Shown piece after piece: positions 1 to 10,128 of a stretch of DNA of 64,000 bases. Within the stretch, counting starts at the first letter, position 1, and every line of letters starts with the position of its first letter. The notes below the pieces were generated by a model that had not been told where the DNA came from, made no database searches, and saw only the letters and a list, made by a program, of their open reading frames with translations. Made by a program: the position numbers and the translations under genes. The DNA comes from Saccharibacter floricola DSM 15669. Its GTDB lineage: Bacteria > Pseudomonadota > Alphaproteobacteria > Acetobacterales > Acetobacteraceae. The DNA is taken from positions 1 to 64,000 of the forward strand of contig NZ_KB899341.1 in assembly GCF_000378165.1 (NCBI RefSeq), given 5' to 3'.

Positions 1-110
1 AACACTAAAACGCCGCCAATATATCCCTTCCAGTCTCTTCCTAATTCAACTTTCAAAGATCATCTCAACCGGCTAACTCCGCTGCGTCTCCGCTCCAGCG
101 CCGCCGGTGA
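1..110 (-). other. Probable rRNA-operon leader (antitermination region), continuing left of the window
   Basis: Read on the minus strand, this stretch carries a boxA-like element (TGATCTTTGAAAG, positions 62-50) followed by a GAATTAGGAAGAGA segment and a GGCGGCG block. This pattern resembles the leader upstream of 16S rRNA in alphaproteobacterial rrn operons. No tRNA-Ile or tRNA-Ala lies on its upstream side, which favours a 16S leader over a 16S-23S spacer. The rRNA genes themselves would lie beyond position 1, so this is an inference from the leader and the promoter next to it. The only open frame here (111-293, plus strand) has no recognisable protein features. Confidence 0.5.
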
Positions 111-115
111 ATGGG

Positions 116-143
116 CTTATACACCATCAGAAAAACTCAACAA
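116..143 (-). promoter_or_regulatory. Strong promoter with GC-rich discriminator (probable rrn P1)
   Basis: On the minus strand TTGTTG (143-138) and TATAAG (121-116) are separated by 16 bases. A GCCC discriminator follows, typical of stringently controlled rRNA promoters. Transcription would start near 108-110 and run leftward through the boxA-like leader. Confidence 0.55.
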
Positions 144-373
144 CCCCCTAAATGCATTTTTCTTCAAAAAACTGTCATCTTTTCCATATCCAATGGGAAA
201 GTCGCTCGCCATAGCCTGAAAAATCCTAGATTTCAGCCAATTAACCACCACCCCCAACATCACACCTTAAAAAGACATCACACAAACTCATAGGAGAATC
301 GCATCATCAGGACGAATCTGCACATTATCTCGTAGAAACGATTCCTTTGCTGCCTCACAGTTCCATAGGGCAT

Positions 374-404
374 AAAAAAAGCCAGCCCGGTTTCCCGAAC
401 TGGC
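374..404 (-). terminator. Rho-independent terminator of the atp operon
   Basis: On the minus strand a GC-rich stem begins and ends GCCAG/CTGGC, with an inner TTCGGG/CCGGG pairing around AAA (404-381). It is followed by a run of seven T. It lies 29 bases after the atpC stop and insulates the atp operon from the promoter at 116-143. Confidence 0.9.
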
Positions 405-432
405 TTCCTCCACACATCAAATATGCGAACTT

Positions 433-855
433 TTAAAAAGCGTTCTGTTGAAACTGCTCAGCTGCTTCAATTTCCGCTCTTACGGCTTGCATCTCACGTG
501 CAAGCTTTTCACGTTTTTTATCTTCGTGGGTGCCCAGACTGGTCCACTGCGCTTCAAGCTCGGCAAGACTCTCACGAGCGTCATCAACCGAAAGATCCTC
601 CAACGCTCGTACCGAATCCGCAAGAATCGTGCAGTGATCCGCTGTCATATCCACGAAACCACCGTTGACAAAGCTACGCTGCAGCACTTTGCCATTCAGA
701 TATAGTGTAACAACACCCCCACGGAGCTGAAGCATGACTGGGGCGCGGCCTGGCATAGCCGCAATATCCCCTTCACTGCCCGGCACCACAGCCATATCGA
801 CCTCTTGATCAAGATGGCGCTTTTGCGGGCTTACAATCTCGGCACGAAGCGGCAT
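433..855 (-). CDS. atpC: F1F0 ATP synthase subunit epsilon
   Basis: Small 140-aa central-stalk subunit of the F1 sector. It couples rotation of gamma to the c-ring and in many bacteria acts as an intrinsic inhibitor of ATP hydrolysis. The N-terminal half has the expected beta-sandwich pattern (AEIVSPQKR, VVPGSEGDIAAMPGRAPVMLQL). The C-terminal part is the two-helix hairpin, rich in Ala, Glu and Arg. It is the last gene of the operon, four bases downstream of atpD. Its ribosome binding site AGGAGG lies inside the 3' end of atpD, eight bases before the ATG, which suggests coupled translation. The terminator at 374-404 follows. Confidence 0.95.
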   Translation of the reverse strand: MPLRAEIVSPQKRHLDQEVDMAVVPGSEGDIAAMPGRAPVMLQLRGGVVTLYLNGKVLQRSFVNGGFVDMTADHCTILADSVRALEDLSVDDARESLAELEAQWTSLGTHEDKKREKLAREMQAVRAEIEAAEQFQQNAF

Positions 856-859
856 TGGA

Positions 860-3236
<2,377 letters not shown>

Positions 3237-3248
3237 GTTACACCGTCC

Positions 3249-4787
3249 TTAGGCAGAAAAGCGTTTACCGAAGGCTTCCAGAAGCGCCTTAAGCTTTTCC
3301 TCAATCTCTGACGTTAACTGGCGTTCCTTACGGAGTGCATCTAACACACCGTTGCCTTCACCGTGACGCACTTCAGAAAGCAGGCCCTGCTCATAAGCCA
3401 CGACCTTATCCACTGGAACCTTATCCAGATAGCCACGTGTCCCAGCAAACAGCACTACAACCTGCTCTTCCCAGCTCAGCGGGGATGTTTCAGGCTGTTT
3501 CAGCAGCTCAACGAGACGCGCACCACGATCCAGCTGACGACGTGTTGCTGGGTCAAGGTCAGACGCGAACTGTGCGAAGGATGCCATCTCACGATACTGT
3601 GCCAGCTCCAGCTTAATCGTCCCAGCTACCTGTTTCATAGCTTTGACCTGAGCGGAAGACCCCACACGAGACACAGAGCCACCCACGTTCACAGCAGGGC
3701 GAATACCCTTATAGAACAAGTCAGTTTCGAGGAAGATCTGACCGTCGGTAATCGAAATCACGTTTGTTGGAATATACGCAGAGGTATCACCAGCTTGTGT
3801 TTCAATCACTGGCAGAGCTGTCATTGAACCGCCACCATTGGCATCGGACATCTTTGCAGAACGTTCCAGCAAGCGAGAATGCAAATAGAACACATCCCCT
3901 GGGAACGCTTCACGGCCTGGCGGACGACGAAGCAGCAAAGACAGCTGACGATAGGCTACAGCCTGCTTGGATAAGTCATCGTAACAGAGCAAGGAATGCA
4001 TGCCATTGTCACGGAAATACTCACCCATAGAGGATGCGGCATACGGTGCCAGATACTGCATTGGCGCTGATTCAGAGGCCGTTGCCGCCACAACGATGGA
4101 GTATTCCATCGCACCGGTATCAACCAGCTTGCGCACCAAGTTCGCCACTGTTGAGCGTTTCTGGCCAATAGCCACATATACGCAGTACAGAGAGGTCTTT
4201 GGGTCACCCTCAGCATTAACAGCCTTCTGAGCAACGATTGTATCCATCAGAATAGCTGTTTTGCCTGTCTGACGGTCACCAATCACGAGCTCACGTTGTC
4301 CGCGCCCAACAGGCACCAAAGCATCAATAGCTTTAATACCGGTCTGCATCGGCTCATCCACCGATTGACGTGGCATAATCCCCGGTGCCTTCATTTCGGC
4401 ACGACGATATTCCACATCTTCGAGTGGGCCGCGACCATCAATCGGGTTTCCGAGGCCATCAACAACGCGCCCCAAGAGCCCCTTACCAACAGGCACTTCA
4501 ACAACTTTACCAGTTCGCAACACAGTATCGCCTTCGCTGACGGTATCACCGTCACCAAAAATCACGATACCAACACTGTCACTCTCGAGGTTTAGAGCCA
4601 TGCCACGTAGGCCTGTGCCCTCAAACTCAACCATTTCACCAGCAACGACATGGGTCAGACCATAGACGCGGGCGATCCCATCCCCGATGGATAAAACGGT
4701 TCCGGTTTCAGAAACCGCCTCAGGCTGATCGAAAGAAGCAATTTGCTGCTTGAGAATCTCCGAAATCTCGGCGGGACGGATGTCCAT
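3249..4787 (-). CDS. atpA: F1F0 ATP synthase subunit alpha
   Basis: Non-catalytic nucleotide-binding subunit of F1 (512 aa). The P-loop GDRQTGKT is at residues 170-177. The family signature around [14 protein letters not shown] contains the conserved arginine that reaches into the catalytic site. I chose the ATG at 4787 because it gives the N-terminus MDIRPAEIS usual for the family. A GTG three bases upstream (4790) is in frame and would add one residue. The ATG overlaps the atpH stop by one base (TGATG), so translation is probably coupled to atpH. Confidence 0.97.
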   Translation of the reverse strand: MDIRPAEISEILKQQIASFDQPEAVSETGTVLSIGDGIARVYGLTHVVAGEMVEFEGTGLRGMALNLESDSVGIVIFGDGDTVSEGDTVLRTGKVVEVPVGKGLLGRVVDGLGNPIDGRGPLEDVEYRRAEMKAPGIMPRQSVDEPMQTGIKAIDALVPVGRGQRELVIGDRQTGKTAILMDTIVAQKAVNAEGDPKTSLYCVYVAIGQKRSTVANLVRKLVDTGAMEYSIVVAATASESAPMQYLAPYAASSMGEYFRDNGMHSLLCYDDLSKQAVAYRQLSLLLRRPPGREAFPGDVFYLHSRLLERSAKMSDANGGGSMTALPVIETQAGDTSAYIPTNVISITDGQIFLETDLFYKGIRPAVNVGGSVSRVGSSAQVKAMKQVAGTIKLELAQYREMASFAQFASDLDPATRRQLDRGARLVELLKQPETSPLSWEEQVVVLFAGTRGYLDKVPVDKVVAYEQGLLSEVRHGEGNGVLDALRKERQLTSEIEEKLKALLEAFGKRFSA

Positions 4788-5359
4788 CACGCGGCTCCCT
4801 TCATAGCGTTCTGCAGGCGGGTCAGACGCCCAGCGATCGATGTATCAAAAAGAACTGAACCAACACGCACTGTCATCCCACCCACTAAGGCGGGGTTTAG
4901 GCGTTCGGTCATAGCGATTGTGTCGTAGCCAGCCTCTTTCAAGCTGGTACGAAGACGCTCACGCTGTGCGTCATTCAACGGCTGAGCGGTGGCAACGTCC
5001 ACACGCACTTCACCGCGGCGGCGAGCATCCAAAAGCACGACGGCTTCTAAAATTTCGTCTAAATGGGCAAGGCGCCCCTGTTGGGCAACAACCCCAACAA
5101 AACGACGCATCTCATCGCCAAGACTAAGCCCCTGAACCAAGGCATTAGCCAACTCAGGCGCTCGGCGCACGTTTAGCCGCGGATCTGCCAACGCAGAGCG
5201 TAGCGCCTTATTTTCTGCAATAACGTGTTGTAGGGTCTTGACCTGCTGAAGCACTGCAGAAATATCCGCTCCATCAGCCAAATAGTCATAAAAAGCCCGG
5301 GCATAACGTTGCGCTGCTTCGCCTGGCGCTCTGATCCGCTTTTCCTGTGCTACCGTCAC
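4787..5359 (-). CDS. atpH: F1F0 ATP synthase subunit delta
   Basis: Peripheral-stalk (OSCP-like) subunit, 190 aa, linking the alpha3beta3 head to the F0 b subunits. The N-terminal helical bundle has the motif [13 protein letters not shown]. The C-terminal domain includes the signature [25 protein letters not shown] near residues 155-180. It is the first gene of the five-gene F1 operon. The F0 genes (atpI/B/E/F) are absent here, as is normal in alphaproteobacteria, where they sit at a separate locus. The start ATG at 5359 leaves a 295-base gap to the next gene, which must hold the operon promoter. I did not find an unambiguous -35/-10 pair there. Confidence 0.95.
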   Translation of the reverse strand: MTVAQEKRIRAPGEAAQRYARAFYDYLADGADISAVLQQVKTLQHVIAENKALRSALADPRLNVRRAPELANALVQGLSLGDEMRRFVGVVAQQGRLAHLDEILEAVVLLDARRRGEVRVDVATAQPLNDAQRERLRTSLKEAGYDTIAMTERLNPALVGGMTVRVGSVLFDTSIAGRLTRLQNAMKGAA

Positions 5360-5654
5360 GGGCGTGTTCCGTCTTCAGAAGTTCGAGCATCAGAAACCGG
5401 TTTTCCCCGGCTTCACACAGCCGAACAAGCCCCAGTCCCCATACAATTGCACAGGTTTATTCTAGGCCCATCCGGCCAGCGTTCACGGTTATTTTCTAAC
5501 ACGCTCAAACAAAAAAAAGCAACCTGACCACACGCTCTATTGCGTGATCGCACATTCTCTTTACGAAAATTACCTTTTTCTTCCCTCGGTCTTCCGATAG
5601 TAAAATCGACACGTGGCACATCACTATACCCCCCTTAAAACAAGGAGCATCTCT
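5360..5654. other. Divergent intergenic region between atpH and a cupin-like gene
   Basis: About 295 bases with no credible gene. It must contain the leftward atp promoter and a rightward promoter for the cupin-like gene. A small CACGC/GCGTG hairpin lies at 5531-5546, next to a run of eight A at 5511-5518. I could not define promoters with confidence. Confidence 0.4.
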
Positions 5655-6278
5655 ATGTTTGCCAATGCCTCGCGCTTTCTGCGCCCTGTGCAAAAACCGT
5701 TCATTTTAATACTGGGTGCAACGCTGATCAGCATCTCCAGCATGGGTCTAGCCGCTACTGTTACCAACAAACCTAGCTTCCCCTCATTGGAATATTGGGA
5801 CAACTGGACAGACGCACAAGGTGTCAGCCATCTCACAAAATGTCGGATTACCTCCTTCAACCCCGTTGATGAAAAACACCCCACATCGCTCAAGGCTGTC
5901 TCGCCTAAAGAAGCGAACGCGGACAAGAAAAGCACGGCTCCACTCGCCATGGTCTGGACAGGGGCCAACCGCACAGGCAGCGCCACCGTAACCACAACCG
6001 TGCAACCTCCAGGTTGGAAGAGCCCATGGCATGCCACTAAGCATGTTGAATGGATTGTACCAGTCGCCGGGATTTACACGACGCAAACGATGGACGGCAC
6101 ACGAATCGAACTGAACCCGGGTGACATCCTGCTCAACGAAGATGGTGGCAGCATTCGCGATTCAGAAGGCCACCAAGGCCACCTATCTACCAATGAAGGG
6201 AAAGATGCCTCAGCCCTCATGGTCACACAATTTAATGCACCAGCGAACCACACGCACAAAGCCTGCGTGCAAAAATAA
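5655..6278 (+). CDS. Secreted cupin-like protein of unknown function
   Basis: A 207-aa exported protein. The start ATG at 5655 is chosen because AAGGAG (5642-5647) sits seven bases upstream; an earlier in-frame ATG at 5613 lacks such a site. The N-terminus is a Sec signal peptide with a long hydrophobic core (ILILGATLISISSMGLAA) and likely cleavage after GLAA. The mature part holds a small beta-barrel pattern typical of cupins: VEWIVPVAGIYTTQ, then a PGDILLNEDGG turn, then a QGHLS segment. Classical metal-binding cupin histidines are not clearly complete, so metal binding is uncertain. Role unknown. It is monocistronic, ahead of a tRNA-Gly on the opposite strand. Confidence 0.75.
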   Translation: MFANASRFLRPVQKPFILILGATLISISSMGLAATVTNKPSFPSLEYWDNWTDAQGVSHLTKCRITSFNPVDEKHPTSLKAVSPKEANADKKSTAPLAMVWTGANRTGSATVTTTVQPPGWKSPWHATKHVEWIVPVAGIYTTQTMDGTRIELNPGDILLNEDGGSIRDSEGHQGHLSTNEGKDASALMVTQFNAPANHTHKACVQK

Positions 6279-6306
6279 TATTTTCTAAATTGTCAGGAGA
6301 GAATGG

Positions 6307-6378
6307 AGCGGGCGAAGGGAATCGAACCCTCATCGGTAGCTTGGAAGGCTACTGCATTAGCCATTATGCTACGCCCGC
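6307..6378 (-). tRNA. tRNA-Gly (anticodon TCC)
   Basis: Cloverleaf on the minus strand with acceptor stem GCGGGCG (6378-6372) pairing with CGCCCGC (6314-6308). The D-loop is AATGGCTAATG. The anticodon arm AGTAGCCTTCCAAGCTACC has anticodon TCC, and the T-loop is GGTTCGATTCC. CCA is not encoded. It reads glycine GGA/GGG codons. Confidence 0.95.
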
Positions 6379-6395
6379 TCATCTGAGGATGAGTT

Positions 6396-6423
6396 TTTAA
6401 ACCATTCCTTCTTTTAAGAGCAA
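6396..6423 (-). promoter_or_regulatory. Probable promoter of tRNA-Gly
   Basis: On the minus strand TTGCTC (6423-6418) and TTTAAA (6401-6396) are 16 bases apart. The tRNA-Gly 5' end lies about 18 bases downstream. Confidence 0.4.
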
Positions 6424-6483
6424 GGGGTTTTAGGAAAGAAAAAGAGAATATCATCTTTTTTTCTCTCATTGCTCACAGAGGGC

Positions 6484-6513
6484 TTGACTTTAGGGCTCAA
6501 TCATACTTTTTAT
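6484..6513 (+). promoter_or_regulatory. Probable promoter of the tRNA-Trp-secE-nusG unit
   Basis: TTGACT (6484-6489) and TTTTAT (6508-6513) are separated by 18 bases, about 60 bases before the tRNA-Trp. No other promoter-like pair is evident before the tRNA. secE and nusG follow the tRNA without a terminator. Confidence 0.4.
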
Positions 6514-6572
6514 CGCGACCACCGCTGGTGATCACCACGCATCAACAGCGCCGGTTCGACTTAAGTTCCGGA

Positions 6573-6649
6573 AGGGGTGTAGCTCAATTGGCTAGAGCGC
6601 CGGTCTCCAAAACCGGAGGTTGCGGGTTCGAGACCCTCCACCCCTGCCA
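6573..6649 (+). tRNA. tRNA-Trp (anticodon CCA)
   Basis: Acceptor stem AGGGGTG (6573-6579) pairs with CACCCCT (6639-6645), followed by G and an encoded CCA. The D-arm is TAGCTCAATTGGCTAGAGC. The anticodon arm GCCGGTCTCCAAAACCGG has anticodon CCA, and the T-loop is GGGTTCGAGACCC. Placement directly before secE-nusG is a conserved arrangement in alphaproteobacteria. Confidence 0.97.
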
Positions 6650-6711
6650 CTTCATTCCCTGTTTGGCGGGGAGTTCCCCCCATGTAAATCAGGGCTGCTT
6701 TAGATTTGAGG

Positions 6712-6969
6712 ATGATGGTGTCGGTCAGTAAGCCGAAAGGCGATTCCCGTAAGAAGCCTCCGGCCACAAAAGGCTCCGGATTCAATCCCCGCAGATATTT
6801 TATGGATGTCCGCGCTGAGGCGCGACGTGTCACATGGCCGACGCGACGGGGCACCCTTACAACAACGGCAGCAGTGCTTGTCATGGTTGTCATTACCTGT
6901 ATTTTCTTCCTGATCGTGGACCAGGCAATCGGCCTGGGCATTCGCGGACTTTTTGGCGTCGGAGGCTAA
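6712..6969 (+). CDS. secE: Preprotein translocase subunit SecE
   Basis: Small essential subunit of the SecYEG channel, about 85 aa. Typical single-span SecE: a basic cytosolic N-terminus, the conserved amphipathic segment FMDVRAEARRVTWPTRR, and one transmembrane helix (TAAVLVMVVITCIFFLIVDQ) near the C-terminus. The exact start is unclear. ATG occurs at 6712 and 6715, GTG at 6718 and TTG at 6706. The only Shine-Dalgarno-like GAGG (6708-6711) is best spaced for the GTG at 6718. It overlaps neither neighbour; nusG begins 10 bases after its stop. Confidence 0.93.
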   Translation: MMVSVSKPKGDSRKKPPATKGSGFNPRRYFMDVRAEARRVTWPTRRGTLTTTAAVLVMVVITCIFFLIVDQAIGLGIRGLFGVGG

Positions 6970-6979
6970 GGCAGAACCC

Positions 6980-7510
6980 ATGGCAAAACGCTGGTACGTT
7001 GTGCATGTCTACTCAGGATTTGAAAAAAAGATCTCTGAGCATATTCGTGAACAAGCCGCAAAAAAGGGCTTGGATGATCATTTTGAAGAGATTCTTGTTC
7101 CTGCAGAGGAAGTAACCGAGGTCCGCCGTGGCCGTAAGGTGAATACCGAACGGAAGTTCTTCCCAGGTTATGTTCTGGTGAAGATGGAGCTAAGCGATCA
7201 AGCGTGGCATTTGGTGAAAGACACACCAAAAGTGACGGGCTTTTTGGGCACACGCAATAAGCCTACACCCATCACAAATGCTGAAGCGCAACGTATCGTT
7301 AAGCAGGCTCAAGAAGGGTTTGAGAGCCCTCGCTCTAACCTGTCTTTCGAGATTGGAGAGCAAGTGCGCGTTTCCGATGGGCCGTTTACCTCTTTCAACG
7401 GAAGTGTGGAAGAAGTGGATACAGAGCATCAGCGTCTGAAGGTCAGCGTCTCTATCTTTGGTCGCTCCACACCGGTTGATCTTGATTACCATCAGGTTGA
7501 GAAGCTCTAA
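6980..7510 (+). CDS. nusG: Transcription termination/antitermination factor NusG
   Basis: NusG binds RNA polymerase, increases processivity and links it to Rho or to ribosomes. The 176-aa protein starts at the family's usual MAKRWYVVHVYSGFEKK. The NGN domain (about residues 1-110) includes RKFFPGYVLVKMELSD and a VTGFLG segment. The C-terminal KOW domain (about 120-176) reads EIGEQVRVSDGPFTSFNGSVEEVD. An in-frame TTG at 6953 would extend the protein by nine residues but lies inside secE. Unlike the widespread arrangement, rplK does not follow; a strong terminator and opposite-strand genes do. Confidence 0.97.
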   Translation: MAKRWYVVHVYSGFEKKISEHIREQAAKKGLDDHFEEILVPAEEVTEVRRGRKVNTERKFFPGYVLVKMELSDQAWHLVKDTPKVTGFLGTRNKPTPITNAEAQRIVKQAQEGFESPRSNLSFEIGEQVRVSDGPFTSFNGSVEEVDTEHQRLKVSVSIFGRSTPVDLDYHQVEKL

Positions 7511-7541
7511 ACGCTTTTCTCTGAAGAGAGATATTAAAAGG

Positions 7542-7575
7542 CCCGCCTTCTTATCTAAGAAGAGCGGGTTTTTTT
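7542..7575 (+). terminator. Rho-independent terminator after nusG
   Basis: Stem CCCGC/GCGGG (7542-7546 with 7564-7568), extended inward by CTTCTT/AAGAAG around ATCT, followed by seven T (7569-7575). It ends the tRNA-Trp-secE-nusG unit. Confidence 0.9.
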
Positions 7576-7810
7576 AATAAGCTTCTTCTAATCTCTTTCC
7601 TATAAGAAAGCAGACCGCTCATCTAAGCGGCTTATATAAGGGGGGGGGTGACGCGTTTGACCCGTCTAGCCCCATCTCTACCGCTTCTACAGGGCTAAAC
7701 GAGAGGAAAGAGGAACACTACGTCCACCTCATCATCCCCCCTCGGCAGTTCATAACCCTCTCTAAGCTTTCACAGCCCTAAAACTCACTCGAAGAGGGAA
7801 ACAACCTTTC
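7576..7810. other. Intergenic region between nusG terminator and pqiC
   Basis: A 235-base convergent gap with no gene. It contains a small CCGCT/AGCGG hairpin (7615-7630) and a run of nine G (7640-7648). I see no clear terminator for the leftward pqi operon. Confidence 0.5.
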
Positions 7811-8458
7811 TTAAGCAGGCACATGCATGCCAGAGAGCACTTGAGCGGCTTGGTCAGCTACAGAACCAACCCCCTCACTAAGCGCCTCAGCAAGCGCTTG
7901 TGGGCGCTGTGACACACTCTGCGGGGAAACCCAATGCACAGGGAAGCTCTGCGCCGTCCCTGTCGCCTCTCCACCAGGCTTGATCGACAAGATGCCGTCA
8001 ATCACAGCGTGCCGTCCTTCGCCGAGATCAAAGCGCGTTATGCTCAACGAAACATAAGCCTGCGGAGATGCCGCAACAGCATCATTTTGAGAGAAAACAA
8101 TCCGCCCCGGCAAGCGCTGCCCAAGATTAGCAGACAAAGTGTGACCAATCAGCGTGCTCAGCGGTTCGCTCCACGTCGCACCATCATCCATCACCATACG
8201 GTATGATTGCCCTGACAGCACCATCGTATCACGATCAAGCTGCTCAGGAACGGAAGGAAGCAACACCTTAACCGTCTGCACGGCTCCGAGTGACGCCGGA
8301 TAAGACGGGCCCTTCTGATGCATGAGCGTATAATAGGTAGGAGAATTATTCGAGCATCCCACCAGAGCGAGGCATCCCATCACCACGCTACATCCAAGCG
8401 CGAAGCGTCCTTGGTTATAACAGCGTTTTAATGATGAGAACTTAAGAGAAAAAACCAT
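7811..8458 (-). CDS. pqiC: PqiC-like outer-membrane lipoprotein (ABC-type transport auxiliary family)
   Basis: A 215-aa lipoprotein. The signal peptide ends in the lipobox LVGC (about residues 33-36), and the mature protein would be anchored by Cys. The region after it (NNSPTYYTLMHQKGP, then VQTVKVLLPSVPEQLDRDTMVL) matches the PqiC/YmbA family. Such proteins form the outer-membrane end of MCE lipid-transport bridges. The gene lies two bases after the MCE gene pqiB and is the last of three co-oriented genes, so joint function is very likely. Only the family is certain; the transported lipid is not. Confidence 0.85.
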   Translation of the reverse strand: MVFSLKFSSLKRCYNQGRFALGCSVVMGCLALVGCSNNSPTYYTLMHQKGPSYPASLGAVQTVKVLLPSVPEQLDRDTMVLSGQSYRMVMDDGATWSEPLSTLIGHTLSANLGQRLPGRIVFSQNDAVAASPQAYVSLSITRFDLGEGRHAVIDGILSIKPGGEATGTAQSFPVHWVSPQSVSQRPQALAEALSEGVGSVADQAAQVLSGMHVPA

Positions 8459-8460
8459 AA

Positions 8461-10128
8461 TCAGTGCCTACGCCCTGTAATCAATGCAGAAGGATGATGA
8501 TCCAGATACTGGGTCAGCTGATGAATTGACCGCGATGCTTGTGTAAGTTGCTGAACAAGCGTTCCAAGATTCCGGTGGAAATCAGTATCGCCACTATAAG
8601 CGGCCATCAGCGTGCGTGCTTGTTCAATCGTCGTATTCATATTGTTCAACAACGCGGGAAGATGCTCATCCGCGTGATCCATCAAGCGGTTTAGCGCTGA
8701 TAAAGACCCCTGCAACGCGATCATAGACTGAGTAAGCTGAGGGCTGCGCACCCGTTCATCCGTATCAGCTAAGAGAGCGTTAATATGATCTCCAATCTGT
8801 TCCAGCGGCATATTGGAGACTTTATCAGCCACAGTGGAAACAGATTGTAAAATCCCATCCATACCACCGGGTTCGTTCGGCAGAATAGCCACCCCGCCTT
8901 CATAATGAAGCTCGCCAGGCTTTCCACTATGGGTAAAGCCCAGAGCCACCATCGATTCCCCTGTCAGGAAGCTAACATTCTGCACCGAAGCATGAAGACC
9001 ACGCGCTACAAAATCTGACAAAACTTTCTGGCTATAACCCGGATGAACGTTATCATCCTCAGCCACACGACCAGGTTCAATTTGCATATCAACACGCACA
9101 CGCGGCCCTGTTCGTGGCGTATTCAGTTCAAGATGCACGCCTGTGACGATACCAATCTGCATCCCAAACATCGTTACTTTACTGCCTTCAGTCAGTCCAC
9201 CAATGGAGCTATCCACGTAAGTTGCGACACGCACACGCTGGCGATAACGCGTATTGTCTGCTTCCTCAGGACTATCATAAAGACGGAAAACAGCGTTCGC
9301 CTCAGCTTCGGGGGCATCAATCCCACGACTATAGGACGAGCGCCCAAAGGCCAGCCCACCGGTAAACAGGGTTTGTAAAGATTGCAGACGCACCTGAAGC
9401 CCACCGGCACCAAAACCAACCTGCATTCCCGACACATTCCAAAAGCGGCTATCAACCTTCAGATAATGATCGTACGGGGCACGAACAAAAACCTGCAGCA
9501 AGATAGGCCCCTCTCCGCCTTGGGGCATTGTGTATCCTAACACTTCACCCACTTGAAGATCTCGAAAGAAAATCGGCGCCCCTGAACCCAGTGACTCCAA
9601 CCGAGGAGCGACCAACCAATAGGTAGACCCCGGTTGGTCAGACCGTACACCTGGTGGATTCTCCAACCCTTTGAAAAGACGCTGATGAGGGCCTCCAGCG
9701 GCGCCTGGGTCTAGAGCAATATAAGCCCCTGAAAGAAGCGTATCGAGACCCGTAATGCTCGTCCCATTAACACGTGGGCGCACAACCCAGAACCGCGCAT
9801 TATGAGTCAGAAGATTTTCACTTCCACCATTCATCTGAACCGTGACATCGGCATGGCTCATGTCGGAGCTAAGATCAACAGTTTGCACGACCCCGAGGGT
9901 AACGGCCTTGTTCTTAACCTGCGTTTGCCCCGGCACCAGCCCATCAGCCGTGTCGAATGAAATCGTAATCAACGGCCCTTGCGTGCTAAAATGTTCCCAA
10001 ACAAGCCAGCCCGAAATCGCCACGGCAAGAACAGGAATAATCCACAGAATGGAAAATCGTGTCGGCCGCAACGAAGCATGAGCTTCTTGAGGGGAGGAGC
10101 GTTCTGTTTTTGGACTCTTATCACTCAC
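8461..10128 (-). CDS. pqiB: PqiB-type MCE domain lipid-transport protein
   Basis: A 555-aa inner-membrane-anchored periplasmic protein, near the length of E. coli PqiB (about 546 aa). One N-terminal transmembrane helix (FSILWIIPVLAVAISGWLVW, residues about 27-46) is followed by three MCE (MlaD-like) repeats, starting around GPLITISFDTADGL, STYWLVAPRLESLG and RVRVATYVDSSIGGL. A long helical C-terminus ends in QLTQASRSIHQLTQYLD. Three MCE domains form stacked rings that carry phospholipids across the periplasm. The start is GTG at 10128, and the gene overlaps the pqiA stop by four bases (GTGA), so translation is coupled. Confidence 0.92.
   Translation of the reverse strand: MSDKSPKTERSSPQEAHASLRPTRFSILWIIPVLAVAISGWLVWEHFSTQGPLITISFDTADGLVPGQTQVKNKAVTLGVVQTVDLSSDMSHADVTVQMNGGSENLLTHNARFWVVRPRVNGTSITGLDTLLSGAYIALDPGAAGGPHQRLFKGLENPPGVRSDQPGSTYWLVAPRLESLGSGAPIFFRDLQVGEVLGYTMPQGGEGPILLQVFVRAPYDHYLKVDSRFWNVSGMQVGFGAGGLQVRLQSLQTLFTGGLAFGRSSYSRGIDAPEAEANAVFRLYDSPEEADNTRYRQRVRVATYVDSSIGGLTEGSKVTMFGMQIGIVTGVHLELNTPRTGPRVRVDMQIEPGRVAEDDNVHPGYSQKVLSDFVARGLHASVQNVSFLTGESMVALGFTHSGKPGELHYEGGVAILPNEPGGMDGILQSVSTVADKVSNMPLEQIGDHINALLADTDERVRSPQLTQSMIALQGSLSALNRLMDHADEHLPALLNNMNTTIEQARTLMAAYSGDTDFHRNLGTLVQQLTQASRSIHQLTQYLDHHPSALITGRRH

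Noticed and set aside
111-293. Short plus-strand open frame at the left edge
   Set aside because: It overlaps the probable rRNA promoter, has no ribosome binding site and no protein-like composition.
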